Under the pieces are notes generated by a model. That model made no database searches. It was given only the letters and a program-made list of their open reading frames with translations, and was not told the DNA's origin. The position numbers were made by a program, and so were the translations under genes. A DNA stretch of 38,243 nt from an uncultured Enterobacterales bacterium (GTDB taxonomy: Bacteria > Pseudomonadota > Gammaproteobacteria > Enterobacterales > Enterobacteriaceae): assembly GCA_946478305.1 (NCBI GenBank), contig CAMLBO010000044.1, positions 1-38,243 of the forward strand, in the 5' to 3' direction. Position 1 is the first letter of the stretch. Each line of letters starts with the position of its first letter. Below, one piece after another: positions 1-8,300 of the stretch.

Positions 1-16
1 TTTTACACGAGCCACC

Positions 17-71
17 GGATCGGTCAACTGATCCTTAAACGATCGGCATTAACCTTTTAAGGTGCCTTTTT
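17..71 (+). terminator. Two hairpins, possible terminator of an upstream plus-strand gene (rcsC position)
   Basis: A 5-7 bp stem (GGATC at 17-21 with GATCC at 30-34) is followed by a second hairpin (45-66: GGC...GCC enclosing ACCTT/AAGGT) and five T residues at 67-71. This is the shape of a rho-independent terminator read on the plus strand. In E. coli rcsC converges on rcsB, so the hairpins would fit the end of rcsC just left of the window. No rcsC coding sequence is visible, so the assignment is inference. Confidence 0.35.
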
Positions 72-111
72 CGTTACGCGATAAACAATAACCAACGCGC
101 ACGCGTTCAGT

Positions 112-762
112 TTAGCCGCGATCAACCGGTTGAGAGCTGACCGAAGAAAGGTAGTTCAACAGCGCGATATCGTTCTCTACGCCCAGTTTCATCATGGCTG
201 ATTTCTTCTGGCTGCTGATAGTTTTGATACTACGGTTCAGCTTCTTGGCAATCTCAGTGACCAGGAAACCTTCAGCGAACAGGCGCAGAACTTCGCTCTC
301 TTTCGGAGAGAGACGTTTGTCGCCGTAGCCATTAGCACTGATTTTTTCCAGCAACTTAGCCACGCTGTCTGGCGTGAATTTTTTGCCTTTTTGCAGAGCG
401 GCCAGTGCTTTTGGTAAATCGGTTGGCGCGCCTTGTTTTAGCACGATGCCTTCGATGTCCAGATCCAACACCGAGCTCAAGATAGCCGGATTATTGTTCA
501 TGGTCAGCACGATGATAGACAGTTGCGGATAATGGCGCTTGATGTACTTGATAAGCGTAATACCGTCACCGTATTTATCACCAGGCATTGACAGATCGGT
601 TATCAGTACATGAGCGTCAAGTTTGCTCAGACTATTGACCAGTGCAGTAGAATCCTCGAACTCACCTACTACGTTCACCCATTCGATCTGCTCGAGTGAT
701 TTACGGATCCCAAACAGGACAATAGGATGGTCATCAGCAATAATTACGTTCATATTATTCAT
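112..762 (-). CDS. rcsB: Response regulator RcsB of the Rcs envelope-stress phosphorelay
   Basis: This is the cytoplasmic DNA-binding response regulator that receives phosphate from RcsD and controls capsule, motility and biofilm genes. The 216-residue product begins MNNMNVIIADDHPIVLFGIR and is almost collinear with E. coli RcsB. It has an N-terminal receiver domain with acidic residues D10/D11 and phospho-acceptor D56 (ITDLSMP). A C-terminal LuxR/FixJ helix-turn-helix follows (about residues 150-205, LSPKESEVLRLFAEGFLVTEIA). I chose the ATG at 762, not the upstream in-frame codon at 807, because it matches the conserved N-terminus and has an AAGG ribosome-binding site about 9 nt upstream. 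It lies 4 nt after the rcsD stop codon, so the two are probably cotranscribed. Confidence 0.98.
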   Translation of the reverse strand: MNNMNVIIADDHPIVLFGIRKSLEQIEWVNVVGEFEDSTALVNSLSKLDAHVLITDLSMPGDKYGDGITLIKYIKRHYPQLSIIVLTMNNNPAILSSVLDLDIEGIVLKQGAPTDLPKALAALQKGKKFTPDSVAKLLEKISANGYGDKRLSPKESEVLRLFAEGFLVTEIAKKLNRSIKTISSQKKSAMMKLGVENDIALLNYLSSVSSQPVDRG

Positions 763-766
763 GTGA

Positions 767-3460
767 TTAGCTACCTTGCTGCAGCAGTCTGGAGACAAAA
801 GAATCAATGTGATTAATGTTTTCAGTGATCATCAAAACGTCGCCAGCGGCGATATGTTGTTCTAACGTTTCACACAATTGCTTGCCAGGAGTCAGGTTCA
901 GCATAGCAAACACTCCCTTAAGACGATGGGCAGTCTGCGAGAGTGATGTAAAATCACGACGTTGGTTTTCATTATACAGTTTCTCAAGATCTTCCGGTAC
1001 TGTCTCAACAAACAGCTGATAATAATCACTTGATTTGAGCTGTTTTTCATAAAAATCGAGAGAGTCTTCCCCGGGTTCTTCGGTGATAACACTGTCATCG
1101 GACTCAGCAAATTGCTGTTCGATTAACAGCAGGGTTGCATCAATCAGCGCACTGCTGACGTTGTAGTTGACGCGAATATAATGTTTCTCAAGCTGTTGGA
1201 AACCGGCTTCATCACTGGTTAGCAATAGCGTGTACCGATCGCTGTTCTGTGGGTTATCCGTCAGTAACACGTCGTACTCACGGGTTACCTGACGCTCGTC
1301 AGCCACAATGCATACTGCGCCATAAGCGTTCATTGTTCTGGTCACAATACCACGCACTTCTTCGGAGGTGATGTCCAGCAGCAACGTGACATCCTCAAGC
1401 AGCTTTTCATGCGCTGTCTGCGGCTCACTCTCTTCCAGTGTCTGCCTGATGCGCACAGTATAGCGGGTACCAATATCCAGCTTACTGCGGATCTCCAACT
1501 GACCTCCAAGCTTCTTACATAGCTGATTACAAAGGAAGAAGGTCAATCCTGAACCATGATTAAAACGATCGAGCATGGTCTGGCTCAGGAAAGGATAATT
1601 CAGATTACTTAATTCTTCCTTGGAAATGCCACTACCAGTATCAGTAATATGGAAAATCAGCTGGCCCGGTTGTTCCGCGTCATGCTCGGTGCTCAGAGTC
1701 ACCTTGCCTATGGACGTGGTGACGATGGCGTAATCAATCAGCAGCGACAAGATTTTTTTTAGTGCTTGCCCATCGCCGATAAAACTGACGTCTGGTTCAG
1801 GATGGAAATGGTTGAGAATCGATAACCCCTTCTGATTGACCTTCGGCAACGCCTCCAACAGCAGTTCATCAACCAGGGCGGACAACACGTAAGACTGTTG
1901 GGTGGGTTGCCAGTCCTGTGTTTCAAGGCGCGTGAGCAGGGTAATGTTATCTACCAGGGTCAACGCATTGCGTGACTCATTAAGCAGACGCCCTTGCAGT
2001 ATTTGCTGCTCCTGTATATCGGTACTTTCTGTCAGGGCCTGCACCAGCCCATTCAATTCATTGAGCGGCTGATTAAGCTCAATGCCCAGATTATGCAGCA
2101 TCAGTTTACGGGCCTGCAGATTTTTATCGAACTCGCGGCGTGCCTGTTGCAGCGTCTTATTGACCATCACCTCTTTGTCCTGATCGTGCAGCAGGAACAG
2201 GTAAGTCTCTGGCGAAATCTGGCTGCGCAACATGCGGATTTCATACACTTCGTTATTCACGGTTGCCTGGATCACGCCGTGGTGTTGTTCAGCCATATTG
2301 GCAATTTTATTCAGACTGAGGTGGGGCAACAGTTGGTCCGCAATCTTGTTGCTGACCACGACACTGTGATTACTAAAGTTATAGACCAGCAGACCAATTG
2401 GCAGACTGGAGATGATTTCCTGATTCAGCGCCTGCTGGGTGTGCAGTTGCGCGGCCATATTTTCGCTCGGGCGGATGTACTGATGACGGATGAAATAGAT
2501 GCCGGCCATCGCCAGTCCCAACAACAAGATATTGATCAGTACCAGCCAGAAGTTATTGCGGGTGAGATCAACCGCCAGGCTCAGCACCGGGACATGGTAG
2601 GTCAGCGTCAGGGGGGAGTTACTCAGCGGCGCGGTGAAATTCACCGACCATCCCTGCAGCGCAATCGTGCTGCTGATATCGGTACTCTGCTCAGGGTCGC
2701 CTTCGTTAACCGTATCGTTCACGTTATTGAGCTGGAAATTATCCCGCGCCATGGAGAGGGGGATCAGATCACTCATCGGCAGATCAAAGGCGATCACCGT
2801 TGCCAGATGGCCCGGGTTATTAAAGGTGGTGCGCAGCGAGAAGAAATAGTCGTTAGAGAGGCGTGATTTGCGCAGATTTGAGTAGCTTTCACGCTCATCC
2901 AGGGTATTGGCCTGTTGCAGCATCTCGGCACGGCGTGCCTGCAGGGTGCTGGTAAAATAACTCTCTTTCAGCCTTGAGTCCTGTTGCTGCAGGGGTTGGG
3001 TGGTGATCAGGATCATACTGTTGTCCTGACCATTCAGGTAATACATAGAGTAGGGCAGATTTTTCACCCCCCACTGATCGTCAAGAAACGAAGAGATTTT
3101 CAGAGCCAGGTCGAGCGTTGAGCTGTCGTGCGTGCCAAAAATCAGTGCATCAGTTTTCTTGTGCGGCTTGGTGATGTAATACATATCCTGACGCAGACGC
3201 ACTTCCTGCGAAGTGGTAACGTCCGGGGTCAGCGGCTGACCGGTAAAATTGTCATATATCTGGTAGGTGATATATCGATAATTATCGATGCGTTTTTGCA
3301 GACGTTCGGCCGTGGTTTGCAGCGTACGCTGCTTATCATGCAAATAGGCATTGGTGTAGTTATAGCCATACATGCCGAGGCCCATCGCCAGCAGCAAAAT
3401 GAATAACCAAAAGAAACGCGTGATATTGGTTGAGGTCAGCGACAAATATTTACTTGGCAT
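767..3460 (-). CDS. rcsD: Phosphotransfer protein RcsD
   Basis: This inner-membrane protein relays phosphate from the hybrid kinase RcsC to RcsB. The 897-residue product has an N-terminal membrane helix (about residues 14-34), a large periplasmic domain, and a second membrane helix (about 302-325). A histidine-kinase-like but degenerate ATPase region follows, then an RcsD-ABL region, and a C-terminal HPt domain. The motif AHRLKG places the phosphorylated histidine at residue 845. Whole-length similarity to E. coli RcsD is evident (DERESYSNLR, LRTTFNNPGHLATVIAFDLP, MAEQHHGVIQATVNNE). It is slightly longer than the E. coli protein. The ribosome-binding site is weak near the chosen ATG; an AAGGA lies about 17 nt upstream. 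The MFS gene ends 21 nt upstream, so read-through transcription is likely. Confidence 0.96.
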   Translation of the reverse strand: MPSKYLSLTSTNITRFFWLFILLLAMGLGMYGYNYTNAYLHDKQRTLQTTAERLQKRIDNYRYITYQIYDNFTGQPLTPDVTTSQEVRLRQDMYYITKPHKKTDALIFGTHDSSTLDLALKISSFLDDQWGVKNLPYSMYYLNGQDNSMILITTQPLQQQDSRLKESYFTSTLQARRAEMLQQANTLDERESYSNLRKSRLSNDYFFSLRTTFNNPGHLATVIAFDLPMSDLIPLSMARDNFQLNNVNDTVNEGDPEQSTDISSTIALQGWSVNFTAPLSNSPLTLTYHVPVLSLAVDLTRNNFWLVLINILLLGLAMAGIYFIRHQYIRPSENMAAQLHTQQALNQEIISSLPIGLLVYNFSNHSVVVSNKIADQLLPHLSLNKIANMAEQHHGVIQATVNNEVYEIRMLRSQISPETYLFLLHDQDKEVMVNKTLQQARREFDKNLQARKLMLHNLGIELNQPLNELNGLVQALTESTDIQEQQILQGRLLNESRNALTLVDNITLLTRLETQDWQPTQQSYVLSALVDELLLEALPKVNQKGLSILNHFHPEPDVSFIGDGQALKKILSLLIDYAIVTTSIGKVTLSTEHDAEQPGQLIFHITDTGSGISKEELSNLNYPFLSQTMLDRFNHGSGLTFFLCNQLCKKLGGQLEIRSKLDIGTRYTVRIRQTLEESEPQTAHEKLLEDVTLLLDITSEEVRGIVTRTMNAYGAVCIVADERQVTREYDVLLTDNPQNSDRYTLLLTSDEAGFQQLEKHYIRVNYNVSSALIDATLLLIEQQFAESDDSVITEEPGEDSLDFYEKQLKSSDYYQLFVETVPEDLEKLYNENQRRDFTSLSQTAHRLKGVFAMLNLTPGKQLCETLEQHIAAGDVLMITENINHIDSFVSRLLQQGS

Positions 3461-3481
3461 GGTGGTGGCGCATTTCCTTAA

Positions 3482-4657
3482 TTATCGGGTCACGGCGCGG
3501 GCGCTGGCCGTCACCAGCAACAGCAATGCCGCTACGCAGCTTAATGCAACCGACAGGCTGCTGAGTTGGGCAATAAAACCGATTAAAGCCGGGCCCGCCA
3601 GAATACCGGCATAGCCGAGCGTTGTCACAGAGGCAATTGCCAGATTTGCAGGCATCGCAGTCTGATTGCCTGCGGCGCTGAACATGATAGGGACCAGATT
3701 CGAAGCGCCAAAGCCGGTCATGATAAATCCAAGCCCGGCAATCCAAAGGTTATCCACGCTCACCAGCAGTACCATCCCAAGGCTGGCACACAGGCTACCA
3801 AACAGCAGAACTTTATAGCGCCCGATGGCATGGATGATACGGTCACCGGTCAGGCGGCCTGCGGTCATGGCAATTGAGAATATGGCATAACCTATGCCGG
3901 CCTGATGCGTGCTTACACCGCGTTCCGTTGCGAGGAACAGCGCACTCCAGTCAAGCATTGAGCCTTCGGTCATAAACATCACAAAACAGAGCAGGCCGAG
4001 GAAGATGACCCAGCCGCGCGGCAGGACAAACATCGGGCCATCGCCGCCGTTGCGCGTATGCCGCCAGAAGTAAGGGCTGGTGGGAATAAGCGTCAGCACG
4101 ACCACTACCACGACCAGTAAAATCGATTGAAAAGGCGTGAGGCCAACATACAGCAATGCGCTGACGACCAGTGCGCCGAAAATACTGCCCAGGCTGAAGA
4201 ATCCGTGAAACCCTGACATCATGGCTCTGCCGCTGGCTTTCTCTACCACCACGGCGTGAACATTCATGGCAACGTCCACCATCCCCATCGTTGCTCCAAA
4301 CACCATCAGGGCGAACGCCATGCCTCCCGTCGAATTCATCAGCGTCAGCAACGGCAGATCCAGGCACAGGAGCGCCGAGGCCACTAAAATCACGGTCTTA
4401 CATCCTAACCGCCCGGTCAGAAAACCGGTCAGTGGCATAGAGAGGGTAGAACCGGCACCGATACACAGCAGTAACAGCCCTAACGTGCCATCGCTGATAT
4501 CCAGACGCAGTTTTACAAAGGGGACCAGAGGCGCCCAGGCCGCCATCGCAAACCCAGACAGCAGAAAAATAATCCGTGTAGCATATTGCTGGGCCCGCCC
4601 TGGCAGGCCGGGAAAAACGGCAGACGCATTGCCTGATGTCATGGTGTCGCTTGGCAT
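3482..4657 (-). CDS. MFS transporter, YbjJ-like
   Basis: This is a polytopic inner-membrane transporter of the major facilitator superfamily; the substrate is unknown. The 391-residue product has about twelve hydrophobic segments. Features recalling E. coli YbjJ include the MAAWAPLVPFVK start of the first helix region, GRLGCKTVILVAS after helix 2, VDVAMNVHAVVVEKASGRAMMSGFHGFFSLGSI, and a late MTGFGASNLVPIMFSAAG motif. The ATG at 4657 is used; no strong ribosome-binding site separates it from the alternative ATG at 4642. It stands between the adhesin leader and rcsD on the same strand as rcsDB. It is not part of the E. coli micF-rcsD junction, so it belongs to the inserted DNA. Family assignment is firm; substrate is not inferred. 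Confidence 0.88.
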   Translation of the reverse strand: MPSDTMTSGNASAVFPGLPGRAQQYATRIIFLLSGFAMAAWAPLVPFVKLRLDISDGTLGLLLLCIGAGSTLSMPLTGFLTGRLGCKTVILVASALLCLDLPLLTLMNSTGGMAFALMVFGATMGMVDVAMNVHAVVVEKASGRAMMSGFHGFFSLGSIFGALVVSALLYVGLTPFQSILLVVVVVVLTLIPTSPYFWRHTRNGGDGPMFVLPRGWVIFLGLLCFVMFMTEGSMLDWSALFLATERGVSTHQAGIGYAIFSIAMTAGRLTGDRIIHAIGRYKVLLFGSLCASLGMVLLVSVDNLWIAGLGFIMTGFGASNLVPIMFSAAGNQTAMPANLAIASVTTLGYAGILAGPALIGFIAQLSSLSVALSCVAALLLLVTASARAVTR

Positions 4658-4964
4658 GGTATGGGCGTCCGTTTAGATAAGCAGTGAAGTCATAGTGAAG
4701 TAAAAGCCAATAAGCGTTACCGGACTGTGTTTATTACATACCTGGGAAAAGCGGGCAACGTAGCATTCATTTTAAGGCGACGTATTTTAACAGCAACCCC
4801 ACCCGCGTGTTATTGCCAAAAATCCTATTTGTCGAAAGTTGAAATGTGTTTTAAAAGTGAATTTTTCGCATCCATCACACAATCGTTAAGTTTATGTTAT
4901 GCATTTATTGGATTAATAAAGCTAATCATTCTGTTTTTTTAGTGCTACCTGCCAAGGATTATTT

Positions 4965-5009
4965 AAGCCAAATTCTTTGTTTATCAGCTCACTAAAGCCA
5001 AATTTTTGT
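4965..5009. repeat. Imperfect direct repeat spaced by three helical turns
   Basis: The unit AAGCCAAATTCTTTGT (4965-4980) recurs as AAGCCAAATTTTTGT (4995-5009). The start-to-start distance is 30 bp, which would place two copies on the same DNA face. This suggests a regulator-binding pair upstream of bapA; the regulator is unknown. Confidence 0.4.
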
Positions 5010-5135
5010 GCGTAGCTGATGAAAACAGACCCGTCAAACTTATATCTCTAAACCTTTTAATCGATTTTATTTATCGTTTCGATAACAATATTCCAATGTA
5101 TTTGACGTGAATGATGCATATAACTAATGAAGCTA

Positions 5136-5199
5136 CGGCGGCTAAAAGCCGGGTTTTAAACAAAAAAATCCTGTTAATTAATCAGGATGTGGTTTTTTT
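5136..5199 (+). terminator. Tandem terminator-like hairpins in the bapA leader (possible attenuator)
   Basis: Hairpin 1 (5139-5151, CGGCT/AGCCG) is followed by GGTTTT. Hairpin 2 (ATCCTG 5168-5173 with CAGGAT 5183-5188) is followed after 4 nt by seven T (5193-5199); a run of A precedes it and could extend the stem. Both read as intrinsic terminators on the plus strand, 155-220 nt before the bapA start. If the promoter lies upstream, transcription must read through them. Confidence 0.45.
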
Positions 5200-5355
5200 G
5201 CAGTTATTGGCAGCACATGACGCAGTACCCCACCAGATGGAAAGTAAATCATTGTTTTTAAATGAACATAAATTCACCACGGTCTCTTTCCGCTTGCATC
5301 GGACAGAAATTTTTGCGGTGCATATTTACTTATCTGGGTTTAGAAGGGGCACAGC

Positions 5356-8300
5356 ATGGCTCAAAATGGCAATGTCATCGTCGATGTACTCTCCCGCACC
5401 AACGGCAGCGTAATCTCTCAGGTCTCTGGCGCCAGCCAGACGGTTAACCTCAATCAGCTCAGCATTGTACGCGTTCACGCCACCCGCGCCGCGGTGATTC
5501 GCTATGAGCGCGTGGGCAACGACCTGATCATCCACATGCAGGATGGCAGTACGGTCCGCTACCACAGTTTCTTCAACACCGATGGTAAAGGTCACCACAG
5601 CGAATTGATCTTTGATGACGGTGTAAACCCGATTGAACATGCCACTTTTGTTGACACTGGCATCGCCCCCGGCGCCGCAGTAGCGGTAGTCCCTGGTTAT
5701 GAAACTATCCCTGATGTCGGCGCGCTGCTGCTCGACGGCTCAAACTTTGATCCAGCGATTCTTGGTGCCGTACTGGGTGTAGTGGCCCTGGGTGCCGGTA
5801 TTGCCATTGCCGCCAACAGCGGCGGCGGAGGTGGCGGCGGGAGCAGCAGCAACGGAGGATCTGAAGGGGGCAACAACGGTGGTAATAACGGAGGTTCCGG
5901 CGGTAACAACGGTGGAAATAACGGAGGCAATAACGGAGGCAATAACGGGGGCGGCAATACCGGCGGAGAACCCGGCGGTAATAATAAAACTCCAACTCTG
6001 ACGCTGGCGACCTTTGCTGGCGATAATGTTTTAAATAAAGCGGAAGTGGGCAGTGCGCAGGTATTCAGCGGAACGACCACCAACGTCAACGCCGGGCAGA
6101 CGGTAACCCTGACCCTGAATGGCAAAACCTATACCACAACAACGGCAGCTGATGGTTCATGGAGCATCACCTTGCCGGCGGGCGATCTGCAAGCTCTGGC
6201 AGAGGGTACCTATGTTGCCAGCGTCAGTGTCACTGGCACCGATGGCCAGACTGTCACTCAGGGTGTCACCATTGGCGTAGATACGACGCCACCTGTGCTC
6301 ACCGTGAACCCGGTTGATGGCGATAACATCATCGATGCCAATGAACACAACCAGCCGCTCGACATCAGCGGGACAGCCTCTCTGTCTGAGGCGGGACGTA
6401 CGGTTACCGTCACCTTTAACAATGTCGCCTACACCACCACGGTCAATGCCGATGGCACCTGGTCAGTCAGCATTCCGGCGAACGTGGTATCAGCGCTGGG
6501 TAACGGGCAGTACAGTTTGACCACCAGCCTGACCGATGCTGCAGGCAACACCGGTACCAGTACTCCGGTTCAGGTTACCGTCAATGACAATGCGGGCATT
6601 ATCACCATCAATCCAGTTGCGGGTGACGGCACGCTCAATGCGGCAGAAGCCGCTGCACCATTGACTATTTCCGGGACCACCAGCGGCTTTGCGGCCGGTT
6701 CAACGATCACTGTCACTCTTAACGGCCAGACCTATACCGGTACCACCGCTGCTAACGGCGTGTGGAGCGTTGCTGTTCCGGCCAGCGCGCTGGCTGCCCT
6801 GCAGGATGGCACCGCTCACTTTACCGTTAGTGGTACTGATGCGCTCGGTGAGCCGATCAGCCAGAGTTTCACCTTCAACGTGGTCATCCACAATCTGCCA
6901 GACGCCACGCTCAATCCAGCCTTTGGCGACGGCATTCTGAACGCGGTCGAAGCGACCCAGCCGCAGACACTAACCGGTAGCACGGGCGTCAGTGGTGCAG
7001 GACAAACGGTGGTGATCACGTTCAATGGTCAGCAATATACCGGCACGGTAGATGCCAGCGGCAACTACAGCGTGACGCTTCCTGTCGCTGCGCTGACCGG
7101 CCTGCCGGAAGGCAGCACGCCAATTAGCGTAACGGTGACGGACGCCGCGGGTAACACCAATACTCTTAATACCACGGCAACGGTAGATACCACGCTGCCG
7201 ACGCTGACCATCAATCCGCTGACCGGCGACGGCCAGATTAATCTGGCGGAAGCGGCCGTCGCACAAACCCTGACCGGGACAGCTACCGCCAGCGATGCCG
7301 GGAAAACCGTCAATATCACCGTCAACGGCCACAGCTTTACCGCCGTGGTTGAGGACAACGGCAGCTGGAGTGTTTCGCTGCCTGCAGGAACACTGAGCGG
7401 CCTCAACGGTAACTATCCGATCACCGCAACCCTGACTGACGCCGCCGGTAACACTGGCACGGTCACGCTGGAGCAACATTTCGCGACCGACCCGACCGTG
7501 CAGCCAACCCTGACGCTGAATGCGTTTGCCGGTGACAATCTGGTTGATGGCGCGGAGCTTGCGGTATCGCAGGTACTGAGCGGCAGTGCGACCAACGTTG
7601 AAGCGGGACAAATCGTTACCCTGACATTGAATGGTAAAACCTACACCGCAGAAGTAGGGGCCAGCGGCAACTGGACGGTTATTGTGCCGGTGGCTGACGT
7701 AGCATTGTTAGCTAATGGGCAGGGCACGCTGACCGCAACAGTGGCTGACCGTGCAGGTAATACCAGTACGGCGAGTGAAACTTATACGGTCAATAATGGC
7801 CTGGACGGCGTGGCGATTGACCCGGTTACGGCCGATAACAAAATCAGCCTGGCGGAAAGCGAAGCGGGTATCACTATCAGCGGAACAACGCTGGGTGTTA
7901 ACGCAGGCACGCCGGTGCTCGTCACCTTTGGAGGCCATACATATTCGGCACTGGTACTGGCAAACGGCCGCTGGAGCGTCAACCTGACGCCAGCCGACCT
8001 GCTCGGTCTGGCCGAAGGCGCACAGTCAGTCAGCGTCAGCACCACGGACAGTCTGGGTAATCCTCTGACCAACAGTCTCGATGTGGGCGTCTTTACCTCG
8101 CTGCCAACGCCGACCCTGAATCCGCCATTTGGCGACGACGTGCTCAATATCGTCGAAGCCGCCGTACCGCAAACGATCAGCGGTACCACCGGTGAAACTG
8201 GCGACGGCCAGAGCGTGCTGGTCACTCTCAATGGTAAAAACTATACCGCGACGGTGGATGCGGCCGGTAACTGGAGTATCACTGTTCCTGCGGCAGATCT

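Larger units (their letters stand above)
4658..5355. promoter_or_regulatory. AT-rich divergent regulatory region between the MFS gene and bapA
   Basis: Nearly 700 bp without a convincing gene. It contains a 15-16 bp imperfect direct repeat (4965-4980 and 4995-5009, 30 bp apart), and an inverted repeat ATCAGCT/AGCTGAT (4983-4989 and 5014-5020). There is also a perfect palindrome TTATCG-TTT-CGATAA (5071-5085), a -35-like TTGACG (5102-5107), and two hairpins described separately. Short ORFs across it are AT-rich and run into bapA in another frame; I do not consider them genes. The length and structure suggest complex control of the adhesin. Confidence 0.6.

Noticed and set aside
1994-2866. 290-codon open frame antisense to rcsD
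   Set aside because: rcsD is clearly coding on the other strand; the antisense product is His/Gln-rich low-complexity with no domain.
5111-5413. 100-codon ORF in the bapA leader
   Set aside because: It spans both terminator-like hairpins, overlaps the true bapA start in another frame and resembles no protein.
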